Program-made: the position numbers and the translations under genes
The notes under the pieces: model-generated
The model's input: only the letters and a program-made list of their open reading frames with translations
The model's database searches: none
Told to the model about the DNA's origin: nothing
Shown: positions 1 through 7,996 of the stretch, one piece after another
Position numbering within the stretch: the first letter of the stretch is position 1
Layout of the letters: each line of letters begins with the position of its first letter
Source of the DNA: Solirubrobacter deserti
Lineage (GTDB): Bacteria; Actinomycetota; Thermoleophilia; Solirubrobacterales; Solirubrobacteraceae
Assembly (NCBI RefSeq): GCF_003344625.1
Contig: NZ_QPKJ02000001.1
Location: 620,001 to 684,000 of the forward strand
DNA length: 64,000 nt
Reading direction: 5' to 3'

Positions 1-386
1 CGCGTGAGTTGCTTGGCGACGCACCCCGGCACCCGCACGAGCGCGCTGTGATCGCTCACCCGGTACGCCGACGGCGTCATCCCGACCAGCTCGGTGAAGC
101 GCGCGCTGAACGAGCCCAGTGACGTACAGCCGACCGCGAAGCACACCTCGGTGACGCTCATGTCGCCGAGCCGCAGCAGCGACTTCGCCCGCTCGATCCG
201 GCGCGTCATCAGGTACGAGTACGGCGTCTCGCCGTAGGTCTCCTTGAACTGGCGGCTGAAGTGCGCCGTCGACATCAGCGCGGTGCGCGCGAGCTTGGGG
301 ACGTCGAGCGGCTGCGCGTACTCACGGTCGATCTGGTCGCGGGCCCGGCGCAGATGAGCGAGGTTGGCGAGCTCCTCCGGGTTCAC
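1..386 (-). CDS. AraC-family transcriptional regulator, C-terminus cut by window edge
   Basis: The reading frame is open from a GTG at 386 to the window edge (128 codons visible). It reads as an AraC/XylS DNA-binding domain that starts almost at the N-terminus. The first helix-turn-helix is around residues 20-45 (LMSTAHFSRQFKETYGETP) and the second around residues 65-95 (VTEVCFAVGCTSLGSFSARF, then ELVGMTPSAYR). There is no room for an N-terminal sensor domain, so this is a short stand-alone HTH_18 protein or carries its sensor at the missing C-terminus. The GTG overlaps the TGA of the upstream hydrolase (GTGA), so the two are probably co-transcribed and the hydrolase may be part of its regulon. 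The regulator identity is secure; the ligand is unknown. Confidence 0.85.
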   Translation of the reverse strand, partial: MNPEELANLAHLRRARDQIDREYAQPLDVPKLARTALMSTAHFSRQFKETYGETPYSYLMTRRIERAKSLLRLGDMSVTEVCFAVGCTSLGSFSARFTELVGMTPSAYRVSDHSALVRVPGCVAKQLT

Positions 387-1267
387 ACCGCGAGCGTATC
401 GCCGCAGAGCGTGGCGAGGATGTCGCGCGCGCGACGGCGGAAGAAGAAGTGCCCCTCGCCGGGGTCGAACCACGCGCGGCAGCGCGGCAGGCTGGCCACC
501 AGGTGCAGCGCGTGGTCGGCGGGGACGAACGCGTCCGCCATCCCGTGCCAGACGTGCACCTCGCCGCGCACCTCGTCGAGCGGGAAACCCCACGGGCGCG
601 AGGTCACCAGGTGGTCTTCGACCAGCCCGGCGACCCCGCCGCGCGCAGCGGTCAGGAAGGAGCTGTGCGCGTGGCTGTTGGTCGCGGCGTGGACGCGGTC
701 CACGGGCGGCGCACCGACGGTCATCGCCCGCTGCAGGAGCACGGGGTGGCGCTGGACGAGCGCCACCGCCCGGTCGCCGAGCCGCGCCGTGAGCTTCGGC
801 GCCGCCGCGAGCGCGCGCAGCGGGAGCCGGATCCGGCGTGGGAGGCCGGGTACGTCGACGGGCGCACACAGGGGCGAGAGCGAGGAGACGACCGCGGCGG
901 CGGTGAGCCGGTCGTCGAACCCGTGCGCGCACGCGACCGCGTACGGGCCGCCCGCGGAGACGCCGACGACGCCGAAGCGGTCGATCCTGAGCGCGTCGGT
1001 GAGCTGCTCGAGGTCGCGGACGAAGTCCTGCAGGCAGCGGCCGGGATGCGCGGTCGACTCGCCGAACCCGGGACGCTGCGGCATCAGCAGGCGAATGCCC
1101 AGCTCCTCCAGCGCTTCCGCGAACTCGCCGTGGCAGTCGAGCGGGGCACCGAGCGCGCCGTGGATGTAGATCACGGCCTGACCGTCGAGCGGGCCGGCGT
1201 CGCCGAACGCGAGCCGACGGCCGTCCGCGAGGCGCACACTGGTGGTCGAGACACGCAGCTGGTTCAC
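383..1267 (-). CDS. alpha/beta hydrolase
   Basis: Alpha/beta-hydrolase fold protein of about 294 residues, presumably cytoplasmic. Visible elements are the oxyanion-loop HG (YIHGALGAP, about residue 36), the nucleophile elbow GVSAGG (Ser about 104), a late acidic segment (HGMADAFVPADHAL) and the catalytic His in GEGHFF near the C-terminus. The GTG at 1267 was chosen because AGGGA lies about 8 nt upstream; a GTG at 1288 would add seven residues but has no spaced ribosome site. It overlaps the downstream AraC gene by 4 bp and follows another hydrolase by about 20 bp on the same strand. The substrate cannot be told; esterase, haloalkane-dehalogenase-like or lyase activities all use this fold. 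Confidence 0.85.
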   Translation of the reverse strand: MNQLRVSTTSVRLADGRRLAFGDAGPLDGQAVIYIHGALGAPLDCHGEFAEALEELGIRLLMPQRPGFGESTAHPGRCLQDFVRDLEQLTDALRIDRFGVVGVSAGGPYAVACAHGFDDRLTAAAVVSSLSPLCAPVDVPGLPRRIRLPLRALAAAPKLTARLGDRAVALVQRHPVLLQRAMTVGAPPVDRVHAATNSHAHSSFLTAARGGVAGLVEDHLVTSRPWGFPLDEVRGEVHVWHGMADAFVPADHALHLVASLPRCRAWFDPGEGHFFFRRRARDILATLCGDTLAV

Positions 1268-1289
1268 GGCAAATTCCCTGCAAATCACC

Positions 1290-2102
1290 CTAGTCCGTGA
1301 CGCCCTCCGTGATGTTTTCAGTCGGTGACAACGCGCGCAGGGTTCGCACGAGCGCGGCGGCGAAGGCCTGCGGGCGCTCCATCATCGGGATGTGCCCGGT
1401 CCCGGGGACGCGCTGCACCGGCGCGCCCGGCCGCGCGGCCAGCAGCGTCTCGACCCCGCCCGACGGGATGATCCGGTCGCGCTCGCCCCAGATCGCGCCG
1501 ACCGGCATCGGCAGCCGCGCGAGCCGCTCGCGCAGGTCCGCCGAGGCCGCCGCGCGCAGCGCGTCCGCGATCCGCTCCGCGCCGGCCGACGCGTGAAGCA
1601 TCGCCCGCACCTCGGCGGGCGGGATCGAAGCCGGATCGGCGGTGCCGGGCGACATCAGCAACCGCCGGCCCCACTCGGTGTCGGCCAGCGGCGCCCCGAA
1701 GCGCCGGACCGGGATCGCCCGCTCGGCGGCCGCGCCCACCACCCGCGCGAGCGGCGCGGGCATACGCCGCAGCCCGGCGGGCGCGACCAGCACGAGTTTC
1801 CGCACCCGCTCGGGGTGGCGCTCGGCGAGCGCGATCACCAGCGACCCGCCGAGCGAGTGGCCGACCAGGTCGATCGGACCGTCGATGTGCGCGAGCCCTT
1901 CGGCGATCACGTCCGCGACCGCCTCGAGCTCGAACCCGGGCCCCGCGGGCGGCGACTCACCGAACCCGGGCACGTCGAGCGCCGTGATCTCGCGCCCGTC
2001 GCGCAGCAGCGGCACCACGCGCCGCCAGATCAACCGCGTCGTCGCGAGCCCGTGCACCAGGACGAGCGGCTCGCCGCTGCCGTGAGTGTCGAACGCGAGC
2101 AA
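1290..2102 (-). CDS. alpha/beta hydrolase starting directly behind tRNA-Cys
   Basis: About 270-residue alpha/beta hydrolase. It shows the HG oxyanion motif (LVLVHGLATT), nucleophile elbow VGHSLGGS, acid residue in WGERDRIIPSGG and catalytic His in GTGHIPMME. The open frame runs back through the tRNA-Cys gene, so the longer start at 2174 is impossible in practice. The first usable codon after the tRNA is a TTG at 2102 (product begins MLAFDTHGSGEP), seven bases past the tRNA discriminator base. No Shine-Dalgarno is visible. The gene may therefore be transcribed through the tRNA and released by tRNA 3' processing. Its stop lies about 20 bp before the next hydrolase. Substrate unknown. Confidence 0.8.
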   Translation of the reverse strand: MLAFDTHGSGEPLVLVHGLATTRLIWRRVVPLLRDGREITALDVPGFGESPPAGPGFELEAVADVIAEGLAHIDGPIDLVGHSLGGSLVIALAERHPERVRKLVLVAPAGLRRMPAPLARVVGAAAERAIPVRRFGAPLADTEWGRRLLMSPGTADPASIPPAEVRAMLHASAGAERIADALRAAASADLRERLARLPMPVGAIWGERDRIIPSGGVETLLAARPGAPVQRVPGTGHIPMMERPQAFAAALVRTLRALSPTENITEGVTD

Positions 2103-2109
2103 CGAAAAG

Positions 2110-2180
2110 AGGCGCCGACCGGAATCGAACCGGTGTACACGGCTTTGCAGGCCGCTGCCTAGCCACTCGACCACGGCGCC
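2110..2180 (-). tRNA. tRNA-Cys (GCA)
   Basis: 71-nt cloverleaf on the minus strand. The acceptor arm GGCGCCG pairs with CGGCGCC. The T arm contains GGTTCGATTCC, the anticodon loop is CTGCAAA giving anticodon GCA, and the discriminator is U, the known identity base of tRNA-Cys. CCA is not encoded. A hydrolase gene begins a few bases past its 3' end. Confidence 0.95.
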
Positions 2181-2246
2181 GGGGTAGGGCGGATGATCTT
2201 AGCCCGTCGGCGGGCGGACGCGGTTGCTACTCTGATCGCCCCGTAC

Positions 2247-2320
2247 GGGCGATTAGCTCAGTTGGTTAGAGCGCACGCTTGACATGCGTGAGGTCACTGG
2301 TTCGAATCCAGTATCGCCCA
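2247..2320 (+). tRNA. tRNA-Val (GAC)
   Basis: 74-nt cloverleaf. The acceptor GGGCGAT pairs with ATCGCCC, the D arm contains AGCTCAGTTGGTTAGAGC, the anticodon stem CACGC/GCGTG closes the loop TTGACAT with anticodon GAC (Val), and the T arm contains GGTTCGAATCC. CCA is not encoded. It is divergent from tRNA-Cys, with 66 bp between them. A TACTCT element about 15 bp upstream may be its -10 box. Confidence 0.95.
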
Positions 2321-2340
2321 CTCGCGAGCCCGGCGGTGCG

Positions 2341-4236
2341 CTACCAGATCTCGATGCGCTCGCCCGGTGGCCGCATGATCGGCGCGTCGTCGGCCAATCC
2401 GAACGCCTCGCGAAACGCCTCGAGGTTCGAGACCGGGCCCAGGACCCGCAGGCTGCGCGGGCTGTGGGGGTCGATCCCGGCGAGCGTGCGCGTGTACTCG
2501 GGGCTGATGTTCGCGCGCCAGAGGGTGGCGTTGGACAGGAAGAAGCGCTGCGCCGGGGTGAGGCCGTCGACGGCGGGCGCACCGGCGGACACCCGGGCGT
2601 GGGCGCGCTGCGCGAGCGCGAGGCCGCCGAGGTCGGCGATGTTCTCGCCCAGCGTCAAACGGCCGTTGACGGGGAGGTCGCCGAGCACGGTGTAGGCGTC
2701 GAACTGGGCGACGAGGCGGTCGGCCAGCGCCTTGAAGCGCTCGGCGTCCTCGGGCGTCCACCACTCGCGCAGCGCGCCGTCCGCGTCGTAGCGGCGGCCC
2801 TGGTCGTCGAAGCCGTGCGTGACCTCGTGCGCGGTGACCATGCCGATGCCGCCGAAGTTGACGGCGTCGTCGGCCGCGGCGTCGAACAGCGGCGGCTGCA
2901 GGATCCCGGCGGGGACGACGATCTCGTTCAGTGACGGGTGGTAGTAGGCGTTGACGATGTGGGCGGGCATCTCCCACTCCTCGCGGTCGACCGGCTCGGT
3001 GAGCTTCGCCAGCTGGCGGTCGAGCTCGAAGCGGGTCGCCCGGAGCCGGTTGGCGGCGTAGGTCGTGCGCCCGAGTGACAGGCCGGACCAGTCGCGCGGC
3101 CGATCCGGGTAGCCGATCTTGACCCGCATGGCGTCGAGCTTGGCCTCGGCGCGCAGCTTGGTCTCGGCGCTCATCCAGTCCCGCGTCCGGATGGACGCGC
3201 GCATCTCCTCGAGGATCGCGGCGACCATCGCCGCGGCCCGCTCCTTGGCCTCGGGCGCGAAGTGGAGCGCGACGTAGCGCTGCGCGAGCGCCTCGCCGAG
3301 GTCCTCGCCGATCGCGTCGATCACCCGCTTGCCGCGCTCGTGCTGCTCCTGCTGGCCCCGGATCCGCCGGCCGTAGAACGCGAAGTCCTCGTCGTCGATG
3401 CGCTTGGGGAGCGCGTTGGCGACGGTCCGCACCACCGTGAACGCCAGGTAGGCGCCCAGCACCTCGGGATCGACCTCCGCCAGCACGCCGGGGAGCGCTT
3501 CCAGCAGCCGCGGATTCTCGACGTTCACGCTCTCCGCCGCGCCCGCGCCGATCGCGAGCAGATAGCCGGGCGCGTACTCCTCGACGTCGGCCGGCGTGCG
3601 GCGGTTGTGCGTGCGGTCGACGTCCCGGCGCTCCTCCGCCTTCAGGTGCAGCCCCGCGAGCCGGGTCTCGAACGCGAGCACGTCCGCCGCCCGCGCGGCG
3701 TCGAAGCCGACGTGGGCGAGCTGCGCCGCGATGTGCTCGACGTACGCCGCGCGCAGCGCGACGGCGTCGTCGGCGGGGTCGAAGTATCGCTCGCGGTCGC
3801 GCAGACCGAGCCCGGCCTGCACCAGCCACAGCAGGTAGCGGCCGGAATCGTCGTGGTCGACGGTCACGTACCAGCCGAACAGCGCGAAGATCCCGGCGCG
3901 GTGCAGCGCGGGCAACGCGGCCGCGGGATCGTCCTCGATCGCCCGCAGCAGCGGCGCGATCGGCTCCAATCCGGCGGCCTCGATCGCCTCCAGGTCCATG
4001 CCGGCGGCGAACGCGTCCCCGAGCAGCCCGTCGAGCGCGTCCGCGGGCGCCTCGGCGGCCCGCTCGAGCAGCTCGCGCAGCGCGAGCTCGTTGCGCCGGC
4101 CGACCTCCTCGAACGCGCCCCACGAGCCGTAGCCCGCAGGAATCGGGTTGGCGTCCAGCCAGCCGCCGTTGGCGAAGCGGTAGAAGTCGACGCCGGGATC
4201 AGCCGACGGGTCGCGATCGGAACCGAGCAGGGCCAT
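2341..4236 (-). CDS. M13-family zinc metallopeptidase (neprilysin/PepO-like)
   Basis: 631-residue M13 endopeptidase, the usual length for bacterial PepO-type enzymes, which cleave small peptides. The zinc site is HEVTH at residues 470-474. The third ligand Glu and its partner Asp are in ENIADLGG at 531-535. The substrate-binding NAYYHPSLNEIVVPAG segment lies about 40 residues before the zinc motif. The N-terminus (DPSADPGVDFYRFANGGW) is typical for the family. No signal peptide or membrane anchor is visible, so it is probably cytoplasmic, unlike anchored mammalian neprilysins. The ATG at 4236 has a GAGG site about 5 nt upstream. It stands alone between tRNA-Val and a secreted hydrolase on the same strand. 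Confidence 0.93.
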   Translation of the reverse strand: MALLGSDRDPSADPGVDFYRFANGGWLDANPIPAGYGSWGAFEEVGRRNELALRELLERAAEAPADALDGLLGDAFAAGMDLEAIEAAGLEPIAPLLRAIEDDPAAALPALHRAGIFALFGWYVTVDHDDSGRYLLWLVQAGLGLRDRERYFDPADDAVALRAAYVEHIAAQLAHVGFDAARAADVLAFETRLAGLHLKAEERRDVDRTHNRRTPADVEEYAPGYLLAIGAGAAESVNVENPRLLEALPGVLAEVDPEVLGAYLAFTVVRTVANALPKRIDDEDFAFYGRRIRGQQEQHERGKRVIDAIGEDLGEALAQRYVALHFAPEAKERAAAMVAAILEEMRASIRTRDWMSAETKLRAEAKLDAMRVKIGYPDRPRDWSGLSLGRTTYAANRLRATRFELDRQLAKLTEPVDREEWEMPAHIVNAYYHPSLNEIVVPAGILQPPLFDAAADDAVNFGGIGMVTAHEVTHGFDDQGRRYDADGALREWWTPEDAERFKALADRLVAQFDAYTVLGDLPVNGRLTLGENIADLGGLALAQRAHARVSAGAPAVDGLTPAQRFFLSNATLWRANISPEYTRTLAGIDPHSPRSLRVLGPVSNLEAFREAFGLADDAPIMRPPGERIEIW

Positions 4237-4267
4237 GCCTCAAGGGTATGGCCCTGCCGGCCGCGGC

Positions 4268-6322
4268 CTACGGGTTGGTGGTGGACAGCGTGAACGTCAG
4301 CGTCTTGGAGTAGGTCCCGGTTCGCAGCGGGTCCTTGTCCTTGATCAGCTGCTTGAACGTGATGTCGACCTTCTCGCTCGGCACCGGGCCGGTCCAGGAG
4401 GACTTGGAGAACGCGACGCGCAGCGGTTCGGGGAGCGTGAACGCGCCGTTGGTCAGGTGGCCCGGCTCGGAGACCGACAGCGTCGTGTCGGCCGCGGCGC
4501 TGGTCACCGTCGCCTGGGTCGAGGTCGTGTAGTCCTGCGTGACGCCCGGGATGAACGGCGGGAACGACGCCGCACCGGCGAGCTCCAACGACAGCGTCCC
4601 GGCGGTGACGCCGGCAACGGTCGTCTGGACCGAGACGGAGGTCGGCGCGTCGATCTGCTTCCACAGCAGCGCGCTGACCGCCTTGGTCTGGCGCAGGATG
4701 CCGTCGCGCGCGGCGGCGTCCGTGACCGAGTGGGACGTCAGCGAGGACGCCATGTCCAGGTAGAGCATCGCGCGGTACTTGTCGTCGGCCTCGCCGGCCG
4801 CCTGCGCGGAGGCGATGAGGGCCTTCAGCTGCGCGGCGTTGCCGCCGAGCCGCGTCCCGTACTCGTCGATCAGGTCGCGGATGTCCGTGTACCAGGCGGG
4901 ATCGCGCGTGAAGTCGGCCGGGATGAAGCCCTTCTCGGCGTTCTCGAGCGTGACGGCGACGACCTCGTCGACGTAGGCCTGCACGGTCGGGTACAGCTCG
5001 GCCAGCTGCGAGTCGGTCAGCGGCACGGAGCTGCCGTCCAGGAAGCAGAAACCGGGGCCGGTGTTCGAGCCGCTGTTGACGCGCACCGGCACCTCGTGCT
5101 GGGCGAGGCGGATGCCGCCCTGTCCGAGGCCGAGGCTGTCCCGCTCGACCGTGTTGGTGCCGCTGGTCGTGATGACGGGTGCGGTCGGCGGCGCGATCCC
5201 GTACGCGACCCACTTGACGGTGTGGTCGACGAGCGCGTTCTGCACCATGTGCTGGGGCACGCGCGAGAGCGACGGCAGCGCGCACGTGTTCGGCTCGCCC
5301 GGATAGCCGCCAGGGTAGGTGCCGATGTCGCGCTTGCGCAGCGGGCCGTAGTCCGTGATCAGCTTCCAGTCGCCGTGCGAGGCGCCCGCGACCTCCCAGT
5401 TGCGGTAGGTCGCCGAGTCGGCCTGGCGGGAGTTGTTGCCGATGCCGCTGGAGATGTCGCCCTCGGAGTTGATGCGGAACACCGGTGTCGGCAAATCGGT
5501 GCGGATGGTGCCGCCGTTGCCGTGCAGGATGATCGCGTCGAGGATGTTCGACAGCGGCTGGATCGAGTTCGCGTACGTGCGCAGACGGCCGCCGGACTGG
5601 GAGTGGCCGGTCGCGATCACGTAGTCGGGCGCGGCCAGCGGCCCGAGCGGGTCGGTGCCGGCCGGGCTGCGCAGCGCCTTGACGGCCTGCGAGAAGATGT
5701 CGAAGGACAGCGTGTCGTCGGTGATCGTGTTGCCGGCGGTCGCGTCGAGCGCGCCGTAGCGCGTCGGGCTCCACGCCTTCAGGCCGGTGGCCGAGTGCAA
5801 GCCCACGCGCTGGGCGGAGATGCCGACCCAGACGTAGCCCTGGCGCAGCAGGTGCTCGTGCGTCTGGAACCAGTCGACCTCCTGGTCCCACTGGTTGCTG
5901 ACGTTGTTCCACTCGGCGATGACTGTGCCGTTGAACTTCGCGGCCGAGGTGGGACGGCGCACGACGATGCGCGTCGTGTACGGATGCCCGGTGCTGGTGA
6001 CCGTCGCGGTCGTGGTGCTGTTGCCGGTGGCGTAGCGGGTCGCCTGCCCGGAGATCAGGAACTCCTCTTCCACGTAACCCGCCTTGGCGAGGTCGACGTC
6101 GGTGGCCAGGAACGGGTAGCCGTGTGCGGGATCGCCGACCGGCGACGTCCTCGCGACCGGGCCGCTGACGGTCGGCGCCGGAACGGTCGCCCCGGTGGCC
6201 GTCGACGGTCGCGGCGGCTCGCCGTTGGGACCGGGCGGCACGGCGGCCGCGGGCGCGGCGAGCCCTGCGGACGCCGTCAGCGCAATCAGCAACGCCGCGC
6301 TGCGAGCAGTGCGTGCGAACAA
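4268..6322 (-). CDS. secreted alpha/beta hydrolase domain protein (Abhydrolase_10-like)
   Basis: About 684-residue exported protein. An N-terminal signal sequence (hydrophobic SAALLIALTASAGLAAP, likely AxA cleavage near residue 27) precedes a large alpha/beta-hydrolase domain. The nucleophile motif is ATGHSQSGG with Ser 241. The HNGTVIAEWNNVS-like segment and overall order match the family annotated as alpha/beta hydrolase domain (PF20091). The C-terminal third (from about residue 530) holds Thr/Ser-rich beta-type sequence without a recognised domain. Start choice: a TTG at 6322 has GGAGGAG directly upstream; a TTG at 6340 in the same frame would precede that ribosome site. A sigma-70-type promoter lies just upstream (6362-6390). 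Substrate unknown. Confidence 0.82.
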   Translation of the reverse strand: MFARTARSAALLIALTASAGLAAPAAAVPPGPNGEPPRPSTATGATVPAPTVSGPVARTSPVGDPAHGYPFLATDVDLAKAGYVEEEFLISGQATRYATGNSTTTATVTSTGHPYTTRIVVRRPTSAAKFNGTVIAEWNNVSNQWDQEVDWFQTHEHLLRQGYVWVGISAQRVGLHSATGLKAWSPTRYGALDATAGNTITDDTLSFDIFSQAVKALRSPAGTDPLGPLAAPDYVIATGHSQSGGRLRTYANSIQPLSNILDAIILHGNGGTIRTDLPTPVFRINSEGDISSGIGNNSRQADSATYRNWEVAGASHGDWKLITDYGPLRKRDIGTYPGGYPGEPNTCALPSLSRVPQHMVQNALVDHTVKWVAYGIAPPTAPVITTSGTNTVERDSLGLGQGGIRLAQHEVPVRVNSGSNTGPGFCFLDGSSVPLTDSQLAELYPTVQAYVDEVVAVTLENAEKGFIPADFTRDPAWYTDIRDLIDEYGTRLGGNAAQLKALIASAQAAGEADDKYRAMLYLDMASSLTSHSVTDAAARDGILRQTKAVSALLWKQIDAPTSVSVQTTVAGVTAGTLSLELAGAASFPPFIPGVTQDYTTSTQATVTSAAADTTLSVSEPGHLTNGAFTLPEPLRVAFSKSSWTGPVPSEKVDITFKQLIKDKDPLRTGTYSKTLTFTLSTTNP

Positions 6323-6361
6323 AGTTCTCCTCCACCTCAAGTTCGGGACCTGGCGAGCGAA

Positions 6362-6390
6362 GTATCCCTGCGTTCACTTACACGTGTCAA
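6362..6390 (-). promoter_or_regulatory. predicted promoter of the secreted hydrolase gene
   Basis: On the minus strand a perfect -35 hexamer TTGACA (6390-6385) is followed after 17-18 bp by GGATAC/GATACT as -10. The transcript would start about 30 bp before the chosen TTG. The -35 overlaps a near-palindrome TTGACACGTGTAA, which could also be a regulator site. Confidence 0.5.
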
Positions 6391-6428
6391 CGCCGATGAC
6401 TTTCCAGCTGACCGGGAGTCTCTGCGCC

Positions 6429-7295
6429 ATGACCACCACGCACGTCCTCCCGCACGCCGGTGCCGACATCACCTACGACGTCCACGGGTCGGGCGAAGGC
6501 CCGCCGCTGATGCTGATCGGCCAGCCGATGGACGCGAGCGGCTTCCGGGCGCTCGCGAAGCTGTTCCCGGACCGCACGGTCATCACCTACGACCCGCGCG
6601 GGATGGGCCGCAGCACGCGCCACGACGGCCGCGTCGACGCCTCGCCGACCGTGCAGGCCGAGGACGTGCACGCGGTGATCGAGGCGGTCGGCGGCCCGGT
6701 CGACCTGTTCGCGAGCTCCGGCGGCGCCGTGACCGCGCTCGCGCTCGTCGCCGCCCACCCGGAAGACGTGCTCACGCTCGTCGCGCACGAGCCGCCGCTG
6801 ATCGACATGCTGCCCGACGCCGAGGCCGCCCGCCGCGCCACCCAGGCCGTCCAGGCCACCTACCAGGCCAAGGGGTGGGGCCACGGCATGGCGGCGTTCA
6901 TGCGGCTGACCACGTGGGAGGGTGAGTACACCGACGCCTACTTCGCCCAGCCCGCGCCCGACCCCGCGATGTTCGGCATGCCGACCGAGGACGACGGCAC
7001 GCGTGAGGACCCGCTGCTGAGCGACCGCGGGGCCGCGATCCGCGACTACCGCCCGGACCGCGAGGCGCTCGCGGCGGCTCCGACGCGGATCGTGATCGCG
7101 GTGGGGGAGGAGTCGCGCGCGACGTTCACCGGCCGCACCGGCGACGGCACCGCCGCCTACCTGGGCCAGGAGGCGACCGTGTTCCCGAGCCACCACGGCG
7201 GCTTCCTGGACGGCGAGTTCGGGTGGGCCGGTCAGCCCGAGGCGTTCGCCGCCAAGCTGCGCGAGGTGCTACGAGAATCGTCCGTCAGGGCTTGA
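6429..7295 (+). CDS. alpha/beta hydrolase
   Basis: 288-residue alpha/beta hydrolase, divergent from the secreted hydrolase. The core reads PPLMLIGQPMD (oxyanion region with G-Q instead of H-G), ITYDPRGMGRS, the nucleophile elbow FASSGGAV (Ala replaces the first Gly of GxSxG) and a C-terminal HHGGF segment supplying the catalytic His. This pattern resembles the MhpC/proline-iminopeptidase-like group often annotated only as alpha/beta hydrolase. The ATG at 6429 has GGGAG about 10 nt upstream; upstream in-frame starts have none. No signal peptide. Substrate unknown. Confidence 0.85.
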   Translation: MTTTHVLPHAGADITYDVHGSGEGPPLMLIGQPMDASGFRALAKLFPDRTVITYDPRGMGRSTRHDGRVDASPTVQAEDVHAVIEAVGGPVDLFASSGGAVTALALVAAHPEDVLTLVAHEPPLIDMLPDAEAARRATQAVQATYQAKGWGHGMAAFMRLTTWEGEYTDAYFAQPAPDPAMFGMPTEDDGTREDPLLSDRGAAIRDYRPDREALAAAPTRIVIAVGEESRATFTGRTGDGTAAYLGQEATVFPSHHGGFLDGEFGWAGQPEAFAAKLREVLRESSVRA

Positions 7296-7327
7296 CGCTC
7301 GTGCCCGCGCGCCCGACTCTGCTCTCG

Positions 7328-7996
7328 ATGCAGCGGGAGGAGCCTCAGTTCGTGGCCACGATCGGCGATGCCCCGCCGGTCGAGCACCCGACCGCGATCC
7401 TCGCGCCGACCACCGAGTTCCACGCCGCGGCGCCGCCGTACGCCCCGCCCGCGCGCCGCACCCCCGCCTGGCGGCGCCGGCGGGGCGGCCGGCGCGTGAT
7501 GTCGCGCGTGCTGCTCGTCGCCATCGTGGCTGCCGTCGCGGTGTGGACAGCGGGCGTCGGCGGGGAGCTGTTCGGGCTGCTGCGCGAGGGGGCGTCCGCG
7601 CGCGCCGTCCCCGCGGAGGGCGGCTCGCTGCTGCGCGCCGTGGCCCTGGAGCGGGCGCTCACCGGGATCCCGGACGGTGCCCGCGTGGAGACGCTGCGGG
7701 TGACGACCGACCACCTCGACGCGCGCGTGGTCGTCAACGGCCGCGTCCGGCTGGTCCGCGTCACGTCGAAGGGCTTGGTCACCGACCTGCCCGCGGCCGA
7801 GAAGCCGACGGGCGAGGCCGTGCGGGTGGACCCGCGCGCGCCCGCGCGGATCGTCCGCACCGTCACGCGCCGGACGAACCGGCGCGTCACGTCGATCTCA
7901 CACGTCGCCCTCGAGGGCACGCGCTGGCAGCTCACCTTCAGCGACGGCGCGCAGTTCTCGGCCAACGTGCACGGCCGAGACGTGCACCGCGGCTAG
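7328..7996 (+). CDS. hypothetical membrane-anchored protein
   Basis: About 222 residues. The N-terminal 55 residues are Pro/Ala-rich and end in an Arg cluster (TPAWRRRRGGRR). One transmembrane helix follows (about 57-80, MSRVLLVAIVAAVAVWTAG), then an extracytoplasmic part of about 140 residues with beta-type sequence (RVETLRVTTDHLDARVVVNG). I do not recognise the family. The basic stretch before the helix predicts an N-in topology. The ATG at 7328 follows no clear ribosome site. The stop TAG shares bases with the stop of the convergent gene on the other strand. Confidence 0.65.
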   Translation: MQREEPQFVATIGDAPPVEHPTAILAPTTEFHAAAPPYAPPARRTPAWRRRRGGRRVMSRVLLVAIVAAVAVWTAGVGGELFGLLREGASARAVPAEGGSLLRAVALERALTGIPDGARVETLRVTTDHLDARVVVNGRVRLVRVTSKGLVTDLPAAEKPTGEAVRVDPRAPARIVRTVTRRTNRRVTSISHVALEGTRWQLTFSDGAQFSANVHGRDVHRG

